A DNA stretch of 64,000 bases from the NCBI RefSeq assembly GCF_032854445.1, contig NC_088306.1:17209764-17273763 (forward strand). Reading direction: 5' to 3'. Made by a program: the position numbers and the translations under genes. Origin of the DNA: Liolophura sinensis. Its lineage: Eukaryota > Mollusca > Polyplacophora > Chitonida > Chitonidae. Positions 58,501 to 64,000 of the stretch are shown in pieces. A model generated the notes under the pieces. The model made no database searches. It worked only from the letters and a program-made list of their open reading frames with translations, and was not told the origin of the DNA. Position 1 is the stretch's first letter. Each line of letters begins with the position of its first letter.

Positions 58501-60268
58501 CTATTGCGCAACCTCACCGGGAAGTCTGACCAAGCCGCCGCTCTTCATCTTCAATCAATTGAGTTCACAAGATAACATTCTATACCGCAGGGGATCAGCC
58601 TTTCTAGTAGCAACATGCCGATCCCGCAAATCCCTCACTTGTATCTAGCCAGGAGGCCACGAGTTACTGTGTGGTAAAGCTGAGGGTCAACCTTTCTGGT
58701 ACCAACATGCCGAGCCCAAAGATGGCGTCCATAAATACCGGCCTATAGCTAACCAACAAGCGACAAGTCAGAAAGCGGTTATATATGTACTAATTCTGGT
58801 CGCCGTCGTGTAAGTGAAATGTTCTTGACCACGGCGTAGAAAACCAAATAAAATAAATAAAATAATCAATGAATATATGTACTAGTGGTGAATTTAGTGA
58901 GACTGACTTAGTGACTTACATTTTGGTGTCGTGTTCATCAATATTCGTTTCAGCTAATACAATATTAGAAACGAATGCCGATATACGTAATAACATGTAA
59001 AAGGGACCAACAATAGCACAGTGCATGATACGAAACGACCTTACTTGATCTGACATTAGTGTTTATTTATTAGACAAGTGTTTTACGATGTACTCAAGAA
59101 TATTTGACCTATACGGCAACGGCCAGCATTAATGTGCGAGGAAACAGACGTAGGCCTACACAGTTCGGTGGACACCCACGACCATCCGCAGGTTACTGCA
59201 AGGCCTTCCTATGTGCGAGTGACTGTAGTGAGACATTGCTCTGGTATTGAGATATTTATTATTTGGTTTTATGATCACGGGAACGATGCGATATTCTTTG
59301 TAAAAAGAAAGAAATAAAAGCTCTGTAAAAATGGTAGAAAAAAACCCCAAAACAAACAACCAAAAAAACTATTATACTACAGAAATAACTTTAGTGATAC
59401 TGGCTTACTGTATTGTGATATGGTCCTGATCACTTGGTTTCAGCAAGCATCTTTATGCGCTATTAGAAAAGAATGTCTGGATATGGTTTCCTTTAATATT
59501 GAAAGTATCAAAACAAAGGCGCTGTAATTGACAGGTTTATGCCCCTTGTAAGAAATGTGCCAGCGGCAGACAGCTCTGCTACAGTCCGTTTTCTTGACCT
59601 AAAAACTTCAGACGTATTCCAATATGAAAGTGTAGACATGATGTATAAGGCTGTGGTGAGGGTCGCCAGCCTGGCAGTCCCGGCATCAGATCGATAACCA
59701 CGGCTGTGACCCTCATTGTGAGGACGGAAGGCCAGCCAGCATTCAGCCACCTTGTTAATTCAAGTCTTTCCCATCCATAACTACGTGGTTTACTTAACCC
59801 CCTGTTTGGAATGTCATTGGTGGCACATGACAGCTAGAATGTTGTCAGAAACGTTTAGACAGACTTGTCAAACGCTTCACCAACGCATTCTTTTAATTGT
59901 AAACCGTATTCCTATATTCTCATTCCTACTAAATCAAAGCTCTTCCTGTGTTTAGTAAATACAACGGTGTGAGAATATCAACATATCGCCAACAGAATAC
60001 TATATGTTATTGCCACCAATCTCCGTGTGAAAGCCCTCGTTTTATACGCATTTATAAATATACCCCGGCATTATCTATGAATATTTCATACCCGGACACA
60101 TGTGATAGGAAAATGTTTACTTACTGCATTGGGTCTCAGAATTGTCCGACACAGTTCCATTAGCTGTCTCTGAAGAGCTTTATCTTCTTCGGTCAGAAAC
60201 CACTGCGGGTCGAACTCAAACCCGACTCCCCAGAACTCCCGACCGCCCCATTGTTTTTCCCCATTCAT
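33926..60268 (-). CDS. Acyl-CoA dehydrogenase / cytochrome-b5-reductase-like (FNR) fusion protein, complete (11 exons, 764 aa)
   Basis: Exons 60268-60125, 53438-53258, 52672-52544, 51290-51109, 48618-48504, 45118-44949, 44279-44149, 37137-37022, 36742-36625, 36292-35799 and 34440-33926 join in frame (2295 nt) with consistent phases. Residues ~15-425 form an acyl-CoA dehydrogenase fold: FDPQWFLTEEDKALQRQL, LLGLIVPKSLGGMG, FGSWATSAGYADWYVV, EWSSLGMRGNQSGPVVAEG, NGIAMGCVDIAKKHV and CGGTGYKTDLGLERLLRDG. A charged linker (~430-500) leads to an FNR module: the flavin motif TRYISP (R558, Y559), VVVRYESQGVMAEFL, the NAD motif CGGIGVTP (621-627), LLYQARDLDQLIFKEEL and VVVCGGTAFSM. It ends VYGPFGVQQI...SQFVK. 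No mitochondrial leader is obvious at the ATG (MNGEKQWGG). By analogy NAD(P)H could feed electrons via the FNR flavin to the dehydrogenase flavin, or the reverse; the substrate is unknown. Single-gene status rests on exon phase continuity, not on transcript data. Confidence 0.9.
34441..35798. other. Fusion gene intron 10
   Basis: AT-rich. It contains a 150-bp stretch near 35640-35790 resembling 20530-20640. No exon seen. Confidence 0.4.
35799..36292 (-). CDS. Fusion gene exon 10 (linker plus FAD-binding barrel)
   Basis: This single exon starts AVRADERKLATEVKRLTKTQ in the linker and runs into GQYVKLLIPDE, TRYISPTSPP and YESQGVMAEFLRNLEI. The two halves of the fusion are therefore joined within one exon, not only by a predicted splice. 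Confidence 0.92.
36625..36742 (-). CDS. Fusion gene exon 9 (ACAD C-terminus)
   Basis: The acceptor is CATCAG and the donor TG|GTAAGC. It encodes LERLLRDGFAGWVMGPSNEY, then IRQTIGKTALLGPEAVDP(W). The usual catalytic Glu of the YEGTSE motif is Gly405 here. Confidence 0.93.
37022..37137 (-). CDS. Fusion gene exon 8
   Basis: The acceptor is CAACAG and the donor G|GTACGC. It encodes SNFTRWLQMLKFDTSRNVTT, then VSQHMLHSCGGTGYKTDL(G). The GG-GY motif is the ACAD subunit-interface and FAD region. Confidence 0.93.
37440..38285. repeat. ~33-bp minisatellite with ~134-bp higher-order unit
   Basis: Degenerate units of TTTCAGTTTTTCGTATGACT plus ACGATGTCTATGA. Four-unit blocks recur at 37972, 38105 and 38240 (133 and 135 bp apart). 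It ends near an A-tract of 18 bases (38313-38330). It lies in fusion intron 7. Confidence 0.9.
38340..40365. other. Fusion gene intron 7, unique part
   Basis: AT-rich sequence with no supported exon or recognisable repeat. Short open frames at 38816-39128 and 39305-39592 have no recognisable similarity. Confidence 0.4.
40370..42620. repeat. 37-bp minisatellite, about 60 copies
   Basis: The unit is CCATTGTGTACCAAACAGAC plus AACTGCCGCGATGACTT, repeating every 37 bp (40981 to 41018). Central units (40900-41560) are nearly identical and both flanks are diverged. Larger blocks with a variant AAAGAGAAATCTGCTACGG unit recur. All long open frames across it come from the repeat. It lies in fusion intron 7. 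Confidence 0.95.
42650..44148. other. Fusion gene intron 7, right end
   Basis: AT-rich, with an A-rich tract at 43945-43986. No exon, RNA gene or known repeat was supported. Confidence 0.4.
44149..44279 (-). CDS. Fusion gene exon 7
   Basis: The acceptor is TTCCAG and the donor AG|GTACTG. It encodes DYFGESIVSTNSCRLAAFSL, then AHALDQVTENNDW and YRESQILP(R). Confidence 0.88.
44949..45118 (-). CDS. Fusion gene exon 6 (ACAD C-terminal helices)
   Basis: The acceptor is CACTAG and the donor CAG|GTACGT. It encodes DAVQSTRECSGAMFLLLSSC, then NGIAMGCVDIAKKHVTKKGH and CDYPTIQ. Confidence 0.93.
45119..48503. other. Fusion gene intron 5, with two exon-like minus-strand segments
   Basis: Mostly AT-rich. 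On the minus strand 48184-47935 is open (THVHITILHIVPSRQVFPPF, ending METVQ|GTAATT), and 47817-47685 is open (ALLKPDIETNLFNVTMKFAC). Joining them as phase 0 gives an early stop, and no family is recognised. They may be remains of another gene or chance. Confidence 0.25.
48504..48618 (-). CDS. Fusion gene exon 5 (ACAD middle domain)
   Basis: The acceptor is TTGCAG and the donor G|GTAATG. It encodes DEVRASCGEWSSLGMRGNQS, then GPVVAEGLLDAERLLGPP(G). The GMRG-xSGP stretch is a standard ACAD landmark. Confidence 0.93.
49795..49955 (+). repeat. SINE-B 3' two thirds
   Basis: CTGTACGTGGGAAAGTTTG, CCAACCTGCAGACGGTCC, TGGCCGCCGTCGTACAAGTG and an AAATAAATGAAATAAA tail. Confidence 0.85.
50380..50575. 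mobile_element. MITE-like element with ~50-bp terminal inverted repeats
   Basis: The left arm has TTTCTGTTATCCGAGTGATT and GTTTGAATGTATTCTGTTAT. The right arm has the inverse ATAACACAATACATTCAAAC and ATCACGCAGATAACAGATTC. The core is ~55 bp and AT-rich. A related copy lies at 54080-54290. Confidence 0.65.
50825..51080. repeat. ~16-bp minisatellite beside a splice donor
   Basis: Units of CAGTTATCAGTAATCAGTG type drift into CAGTGACGTTATCAGTTATC. The array ends ~30 bp downstream of the exon 4 donor of the fusion gene (51108). Confidence 0.88.
51109..51290 (-). CDS. Fusion gene exon 4 (ACAD middle beta domain)
   Basis: The acceptor is TTGGTAG and the donor AAG|GTGAGG. It encodes (G)HVWYPLSSKCWQMEDGTF, then KLLKFGSWATSAGYADWYVV and on to NFLCMK. 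Confidence 0.92.
51925..52165 (-). repeat. SINE-C without head
   Basis: GAGTGCTTGGGGTTTTAGTC, CATATGACGATGAAGAGTCA, GTATCATGCCAAAGATACCA and TGTACCATTTTAAATGTCTG. It runs directly into the 102-bp array. Confidence 0.8.
52166..52500. repeat. 102-bp tandem repeat, ~3.3 copies
   Basis: TGTCTGTCAGTGTATGGTTT recurs at 52167, 52269 and 52371 with almost no differences, followed by a diverged partial copy. It ends ~45 bp from the exon 3 donor of the fusion gene. The first unit starts at the SINE-C end. Confidence 0.93.
52544..52672 (-). CDS. Fusion gene exon 3
   Basis: The acceptor is TTTCAG|TC and the donor G|GTGAGC. It encodes (V)MHLNACSALLYRHHNNET, then AKDILRRLDKDQL and GTQVSSDPST(G). Confidence 0.9.
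52905..53015 (+). repeat. SINE-B 3' portion
   Basis: CAGCAACTTACGGATGATCG, ATAATGCTGGCCGCCGTCGT and GGTGAAATATTCTTGAGTAC. Confidence 0.8.
53258..53438 (-). CDS. Fusion gene exon 2 (ACAD N-terminal helical domain)
   Basis: The acceptor is ACCCAG and the donor G|GTATGT. It encodes VKSDENYVYPRANLNALSTQ, then GLLGLIVPKSLGGMGASH and VVETIARYGCPSTALVY. Confidence 0.93.
54080..54290. mobile_element. MITE-like element related to 50380-50575
   Basis: TTGAATATAACACACG, then TTATAATAACAGAATACATT, AGCATCACTCAGACACCAGA and TTTCTGTTAAAATT parallel the arms of the 50380 copy, but the inverted pairing is decayed. Confidence 0.5.
54515..54575 (-). repeat. SINE-B 3' tail fragment
   Basis: TTGGTGTTCAACGCCATGCT then CAAGAATATTTTTCACATAA. 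Confidence 0.65.
54850..54908 (+). repeat. SINE-B 3' tail fragment
   Basis: AAGTATAAGTGAAAAGTTCT, TGAGTATGGCG and a CAAATAAATAAATAAAC tail. Confidence 0.7.
55431..55506. repeat. (AT)n microsatellite, ~38 units
   Basis: Uninterrupted AT dinucleotides over ~75 bp. Confidence 0.98.
56288..56405 (-). repeat. SINE-B 3' portion
   Basis: TTATTTGTTTGATTGGTG, TTTACGCCGTACTCAAGAAT, then CAGCATTATTTTGGGAGGAA. Confidence 0.85.
56857..56869. repeat. C homopolymer followed by GC-rich block
   Basis: A run of C bases ends in a short CGCGGACGCGCGCC stretch, isolated in an AT-rich intron. Homopolymer length is error-prone. Confidence 0.8.
57551..57682. mobile_element. Fold-back element, near-palindrome of 132 bp
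   Basis: The left arm GGGGCCGCTCGGACAAAGC with ATTGTAGGCTAAG and TACCATGGCAAGACATG is inverted in the right arm (CATATGTTGCCTTGGTAGTT, CTTAGCCTATATAATAAGC, TTTGTGCACGAGGCCCC). Arms of ~60 bp are separated by a few bases. No coding content. Confidence 0.75.
58785..58868 (+). repeat. SINE-B 3' tail fragment
   Basis: CTGGTCGCCGTCGTGTAAGT, GAAATGTTCTTGACCACGGC and an AAATAAATAAAATAA tail. Confidence 0.75.
59062..59220 (-). repeat. SINE-B 3' two thirds
   Basis: TGTACTCAAGAATATTTGAC, GGCCAGCATTAATGTG and CACGACCATCCGCAGGTTAC. Confidence 0.8.
60125..60268 (-). CDS. Fusion gene exon 1 (N-terminus of ACAD)
   Basis: Starts MNGEKQWGGREFWGVGFEFD, then PQWFLTEEDKALQRQLMELC and RTILRPNA. The donor is GCA|GTAAGT, phase 0. 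An in-frame open stretch continues upstream of the ATG, so the start could lie further 5'. Confidence 0.85.
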
Positions 60269-60470
60269 GTCTTTTACAATACGGTTCAACGTAACAGATA
60301 TAGATCCTGCTTATTCGCACTGCTCCGAGAAGTCTATGGCCTCGACTAACTTCCTGTTAACAAGCGAGTTGCCAGAGCAGATGTTCGTCAGTGACTAGCT
60401 GCTAGCCGAGATCTGCGCTCACCAGATCTAAACACTCATCCTAACCTAGTCATATAGCTTCTTATTTCTA

Positions 60471-60485
60471 CCACCAGGGGGCGCG
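60471..60485 (+). promoter_or_regulatory. Candidate CTCF binding site upstream of the fusion gene
   Basis: CCACCAGGGGGCGCG matches the conserved bilaterian CTCF core (CCASYAGRKGGCRS) at every position. It lies ~200 bp upstream of the fusion gene's ATG, in an otherwise AT-rich region. Occupancy cannot be judged from sequence. Confidence 0.55.
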
Positions 60486-62220
60486 TTCATCACAGGGTAT
60501 CCATGGCGTATCGTCATCAAACCCTGCGTAGATACATGTATACGTTAGTCACGGTTATGAACAGTGTACACGCGGTTGGTGGAGAATATACGGCGAAGAG
60601 ACAAAACATCTCCTACCTTAAAGAAGACTATGTTTACAAGAAATTCTATTCCATGCTTTCAGTACATTTTATTAAGGCAAGATTCAGACATACAACCCGA
60701 CACAAGCTATGTGAAATATTACAGGCTACATATCGAGCCAACACGTATGCTTACTCGCTCACCCCAGGCGGTGAATTCATTGCATAAATAACAAGGGGGT
60801 AAATGCAAAACTCTGCATTGAAACCAGGTTGTGTTGACGTTCACAATAATTGTATGCTTCGGCAGTGCACGTAGGCCTGTTGTCTTACTATAATTTCTTG
60901 TTATTATCAGCCGTAGGGGCCTACTTCTCAGAATATCGTCCAATATGGTTCATTTCCCTGTATCTTTACATGTAATCTTTCACCCTGTCGTCTGCCTACC
61001 GCTTCCTCGTGCAAATAGTGAAGTGGCCGGATGTCTCGAATTTCGAAATAATACGAAGAGTAAGAAGTGAACTGAGACCAGAAAAGGCCGTACGTTCAAC
61101 CTGGTCCTGTTAACACTGCGCACCGCAAAATGTGATGACGTTGCCTCAGAAATACCCCAGAAATACGTCATCGGGTGGTAGAAGTGAGAAACAGCGTAAC
61201 TGGACTAGGACCAAGTACGTAACGCGACATCGGCCAATATTGAGTGGTGCAGAAGAAAAACAATGCGGCTGAAAATTCATCGTCACTATTGTGTAAGACA
61301 GATCTAAAGCTAGAGTCCACGTGATCTTCTTAGTAACAAACGCCGTGAGTGAAGAAAACGGTCTTTCCAACATTATTGCACAAGAAAATGCCTGTTGTTG
61401 GATTTGTATAATTTTCAGCTTTCCAAATAGTCTGAGTATTTCTGCAGAGCTTTCGTGATGTTATTTTGTACAGCTAAGCCTTGCTGGTCGCTGGCGAAGT
61501 GGCAAAAAAAATGACCTTTTCCCCAATGCTTTAACATTGGGCGACCATTTCGTTTTGGACACGAAAGGGTGATCACGTGACCCCCAACTTCCGACTCATC
61601 TTACAGAATTAAACCTAATGGATCTAGTGGCTTCGTGTTCTGGAGACCTTTAACTACTGCTAACATGTATCGTTAAGCCACACTTTATTTATTTGAATGG
61701 TACTTTATGGCGCACTCAAAAATATTTCACTTATACGACGGCGACGAGCATTATGATTGGAAACCAACGACCATGGTCAGGTTTCTGGCTGCCACGTACG
61801 AGCCACAGTTTATGTATGGATGTAAACTGCCGACCGTAGGGGATGTTTCAGTGCTCTCGTGTACGAGACCAAAAAAAAAAAAAAAAAAAACCCAAAAAAG
61901 AAAAAAGACATGTGGTGATTTAAAAACTGATTCAGTTTTTTTCTCGAGTAATACAATATACGGCATATGTATATATGGAATGTGTATACACAAAAGTTGC
62001 AGGCCATGATTTTTTTTAATTTTTTCTTTTTTATGATTTTTTTTATGAAAATCAAAATAAAATTAAGAAAACATAGAATCTGTCTGACAATTAATAGTTG
62101 AAAGAGGTTAATTGTTCACTTCCGCAGTCGATTAAATGAGATATTCTTGAGTACGGCGTAAATGATAAATCAAATAAATAAAATAAACTGTTGGTTTAAC
62201 ACAACGTAAACATAATCACG
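60486..62220. other. Region upstream of the fusion gene
   Basis: Intergenic as far as can be seen, with SINE-B tails at 61683 (minus) and 62130 (plus) and A/T homopolymers near 61870 and 62010. Open frames at 60503-60943 and 61146-61373 show no recognisable similarity. Confidence 0.45.
61683..61800 (-). repeat. SINE-B 3' portion
   Basis: TTTATTTATTTGAATGGTAC, AAAAATATTTCACTTATACG and CGACGAGCATTATGATTGG. Confidence 0.8.
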
Positions 62221-62224
62221 TGGG

Positions 62225-62722
62225 CGTCGGCATGCTCAGCTCAAACACACACTGTTCAAGTTCAGCTCATGTTGCCTTCCATTCGCAGTCGTACGTGGGA
62301 AGATCTGTTAGCAACCTGCGGGTGGTTGTGGGTTTCCTTCAATCATAATGACCGGCCCCCACAGTGGGTAGAATTTCCGCTTCGGGCAGAGGTACAGCCA
62401 GGATCAACCCTGGGTCGTGTCACACCTAAGACTTTAAAAGAGGAAGTTGTAACTTCCTCGCTTGGCGTTCAGCATAAAGGGGATAGTGCAAAGACTCGTT
62501 GACCCGTATCAGTATAATTGCTCGGGCGAGGCGGCTTACCTGCCTTCCGTAAGTCATCTCAGATAAAACAGCGGTGGAAATCTGTCCTGCAACAAGGTGG
62601 CACATTACATAAACTCTGATAAGTACCACGTTAAACCTCAAGAACTCACTCACTCCTATCATAATGCTGACCGCCGTCGTATAAGGGAAATATTCTTGAG
62701 TACGGCATAAAACACCAATAAA
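62225..62722 (+). repeat. SINE-B interrupted by a SINE-A insertion
   Basis: The SINE-B head and middle (AAGTTCAGCTCATGTTGCC, GCAACCTGCGGGTGGTTGTG) stop at 62357. The tail (TAATGCTGACCGCCGTCG, ATATTCTTGAGTACGGC) resumes at 62658. The interrupting segment is listed separately. Confidence 0.88.
62358..62657 (+). repeat. SINE-A inserted into SINE-B, with target-site duplication
   Basis: It carries the GGATCAACCCTGGGTCGTGT B-box region, GGAAGTTGTAACTTCCTCGC and CTGTCCTGCAACAAGGTGGC. The host segment ATCATAATGACCGGCC (62342-62357) is repeated as ATCATAATGCTGACCGCC (62658-62675) on the other side. Confidence 0.85.
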
Positions 62723-62849
62723 AAGCTTATTTTCAATACAAAGAACTCATAGCCTCTCGAAACGTGAAAAAACACGTAAAAGAACCCAACAAAAACAAAA
62801 CAATGCATAACGAAGAGAGTCATTTATTGTATATCAAATATCAAACCCT

Positions 62850-62932
62850 AAAGTACTGGCCCTGTACCAGTATAATGTGACTGGACGGGTGTAATGCCTG
62901 GAGTCTTCGGCATGATACTTCAGTGGAGGTAC
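62850..62932 (+). repeat. SINE-C internal fragment
   Basis: GACTGGACGGGTGTAATGCC, then TCTTCGGCATGATACTTCAG, the inverse of the SINE-C body seen at 25260 and 27960. It runs directly into the 17-bp array. Confidence 0.7.
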
Positions 62933-62934
62933 AA

Positions 62935-64000
62935 ACCACATACACCTACAAGCCACATACACCTACAAGCCACATACATCTACATGCCACATACACCTAC
63001 AAGTCACATACACACCTGCAAACCACATACACCTACAAGCCACATACGCACCTACAAGGCACCTACAAGCCACACACATCCACGAACCACATAAATCTAC
63101 GAGCCACATATGCATACAAGCCATACACGCCTGTAAGCCACATACACCTAAAATCCACATACACCTACAGGCCACATACACCAACAAGCCATATACGGCT
63201 GCAAGCCGCACACACACACACACGCACGAACCACATACACCTACAAGCCACATATCTACAAGCCACATACACATACAAGCCATATACAAGCCACACATCT
63301 ACAAACCATATACACCTACAAACCATATACACCTACAAACAACATACACCTACAAGCGACACCCCTACAGGCCACATACACCAACAAGCCACATACAGTT
63401 GCAAGCCACACACACACGCACGAACCACATACACCTACAAGCCACACATCTACAAGCCACATACACCTACAGGCCGCGTACACCAACAAGCCACATACAG
63501 CTGCAAAGCACACACACACACGCACGAACCACATACACCTACAAGTCACACATCTACAAGCCACATACACCTACAAGCCACATACACACCTACAAGCCAT
63601 ATACACCTACAAGCCATATCCACCTACAAGCCATATCCACCTACAAGCCACACACACACACGAACCACATACACCTACAAGCCACATACACCTATAAGCC
63701 ACACATACAGGCCAAATACAAGCCACATACACCTACAGACCACATACACCTACAAGCCACACACACCCACGAACCACATACACCTACAAGCCACATACAC
63801 CTACAAGCCATACACCCCCGCGCGAACCATATACACTTACAAGCCACATACACGTACAAGCCACACACATACCTACAAGTCACATACACCCACAAGCAAC
63901 ATACACCCACAAGCCACACACACCTACAAGCCACATGCATCTACCAGTCACATACACCTACAGGCCACACACTCCCAAATGCCACATACACCTACATTCA
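62935..64000. repeat. 17-bp minisatellite running off the right edge
   Basis: Units of CCACATACACCTACAAG with many short variants (CACACACA expansions, CATACAGCTGCAAG). Larger blocks such as CCACATACACCTACAGGC plus ACACCAACAAGCC recur at ~110-120 bp between 63160 and 63500. Open frames here are repeat artefacts. Confidence 0.95.

Larger units (their letters stand above)
53439..60124. other. Fusion gene intron 1 (6.7 kb)
   Basis: A long first intron with SINE-B remnants, two fold-back/MITE elements, an (AT)n microsatellite and a C-tract. An open stretch at 54924-55190 on the plus strand (ARKLFLSNLKTEDLAFPRSK) directly follows a SINE-B tail. It has no recognised family and no stop-free extension. 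Confidence 0.5.

Noticed and set aside
59508-59750. Minus-strand open frame of 80 codons
   Set aside because: No recognisable domain, no fitting splice borders, and exons 1 and 2 of the fusion gene join in phase without it.
62963-63940. Cys/Val-rich open frames at the right edge
   Set aside because: Low-complexity translation of the 17-bp array.

Overview
The window is animal nuclear DNA. Genes are split by many GT-AG introns, about a third of the sequence is repeats, and the dispersed repeats are tRNA-derived SINEs of the kind I associate with molluscs (bivalves in particular). That species-group assignment is from memory and is an inference. No prokaryotic, organellar or viral gene was recognised.

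Three protein-coding genes were rebuilt exon by exon. At all 26 reconstructed intron junctions the GT and AG dinucleotides are present and the codon phases agree. (1) A UBXN7-type p97/VCP adaptor lies on the minus strand from 16366 leftwards. Eight exons (UBA domain, linker, most of the UAS domain) end at 3640, and the C-terminal part with the UBX domain lies beyond the left edge. (2) A complete PRSS16-like S28 serine peptidase lies on the plus strand, 18782-30298, with 10 exons, 507 residues, a signal peptide and the triad Ser179/Asp447/His474. (3) A complete fusion protein lies on the minus strand, 60268-33926, with 11 exons and 764 residues. It joins an N-terminal acyl-CoA dehydrogenase domain to a C-terminal cytochrome-b5-reductase/FNR-type FAD-NAD module. 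Genes 1 and 2 are divergent, with about 2.4 kb between start codons. Genes 2 and 3 converge, with 3.6 kb between stop codons. Nothing suggests that the three act in one pathway.

The introns are unusually rich in minisatellites: a 58-bp unit (1.4-3.3 kb), 20-bp (4.5-5.0), 45-bp (5.6-6.4), 49-bp (7.35-8.34), 30-bp (9.8-10.1), 33-bp (37.4-38.3), 37-bp (40.4-42.6), about 16-bp (50.8-51.1), 102-bp (52.2-52.5) and 17-bp (62.9 kb to the right edge). The most striking is the 49-bp array. Its unit is the 3' end of UBXN7 exon 5 plus its 5' splice site, so a row of splice-donor copies sits directly behind the real donor. Two other arrays lie within tens of bases of donors in the fusion gene.

Dispersed repeats comprise at least three tRNA-headed SINE families (called A, B and C here), one SINE inserted in another with a visible target-site duplication, a repeat family carrying a decayed BED-type zinc finger, and several fold-back or MITE-like elements. 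The right end (60.5-64 kb) is upstream of the fusion gene and holds a near-perfect CTCF core motif, SINEs and the 17-bp array. The remaining stretches are AT-rich intron or intergenic sequence in which I see nothing else I can support.
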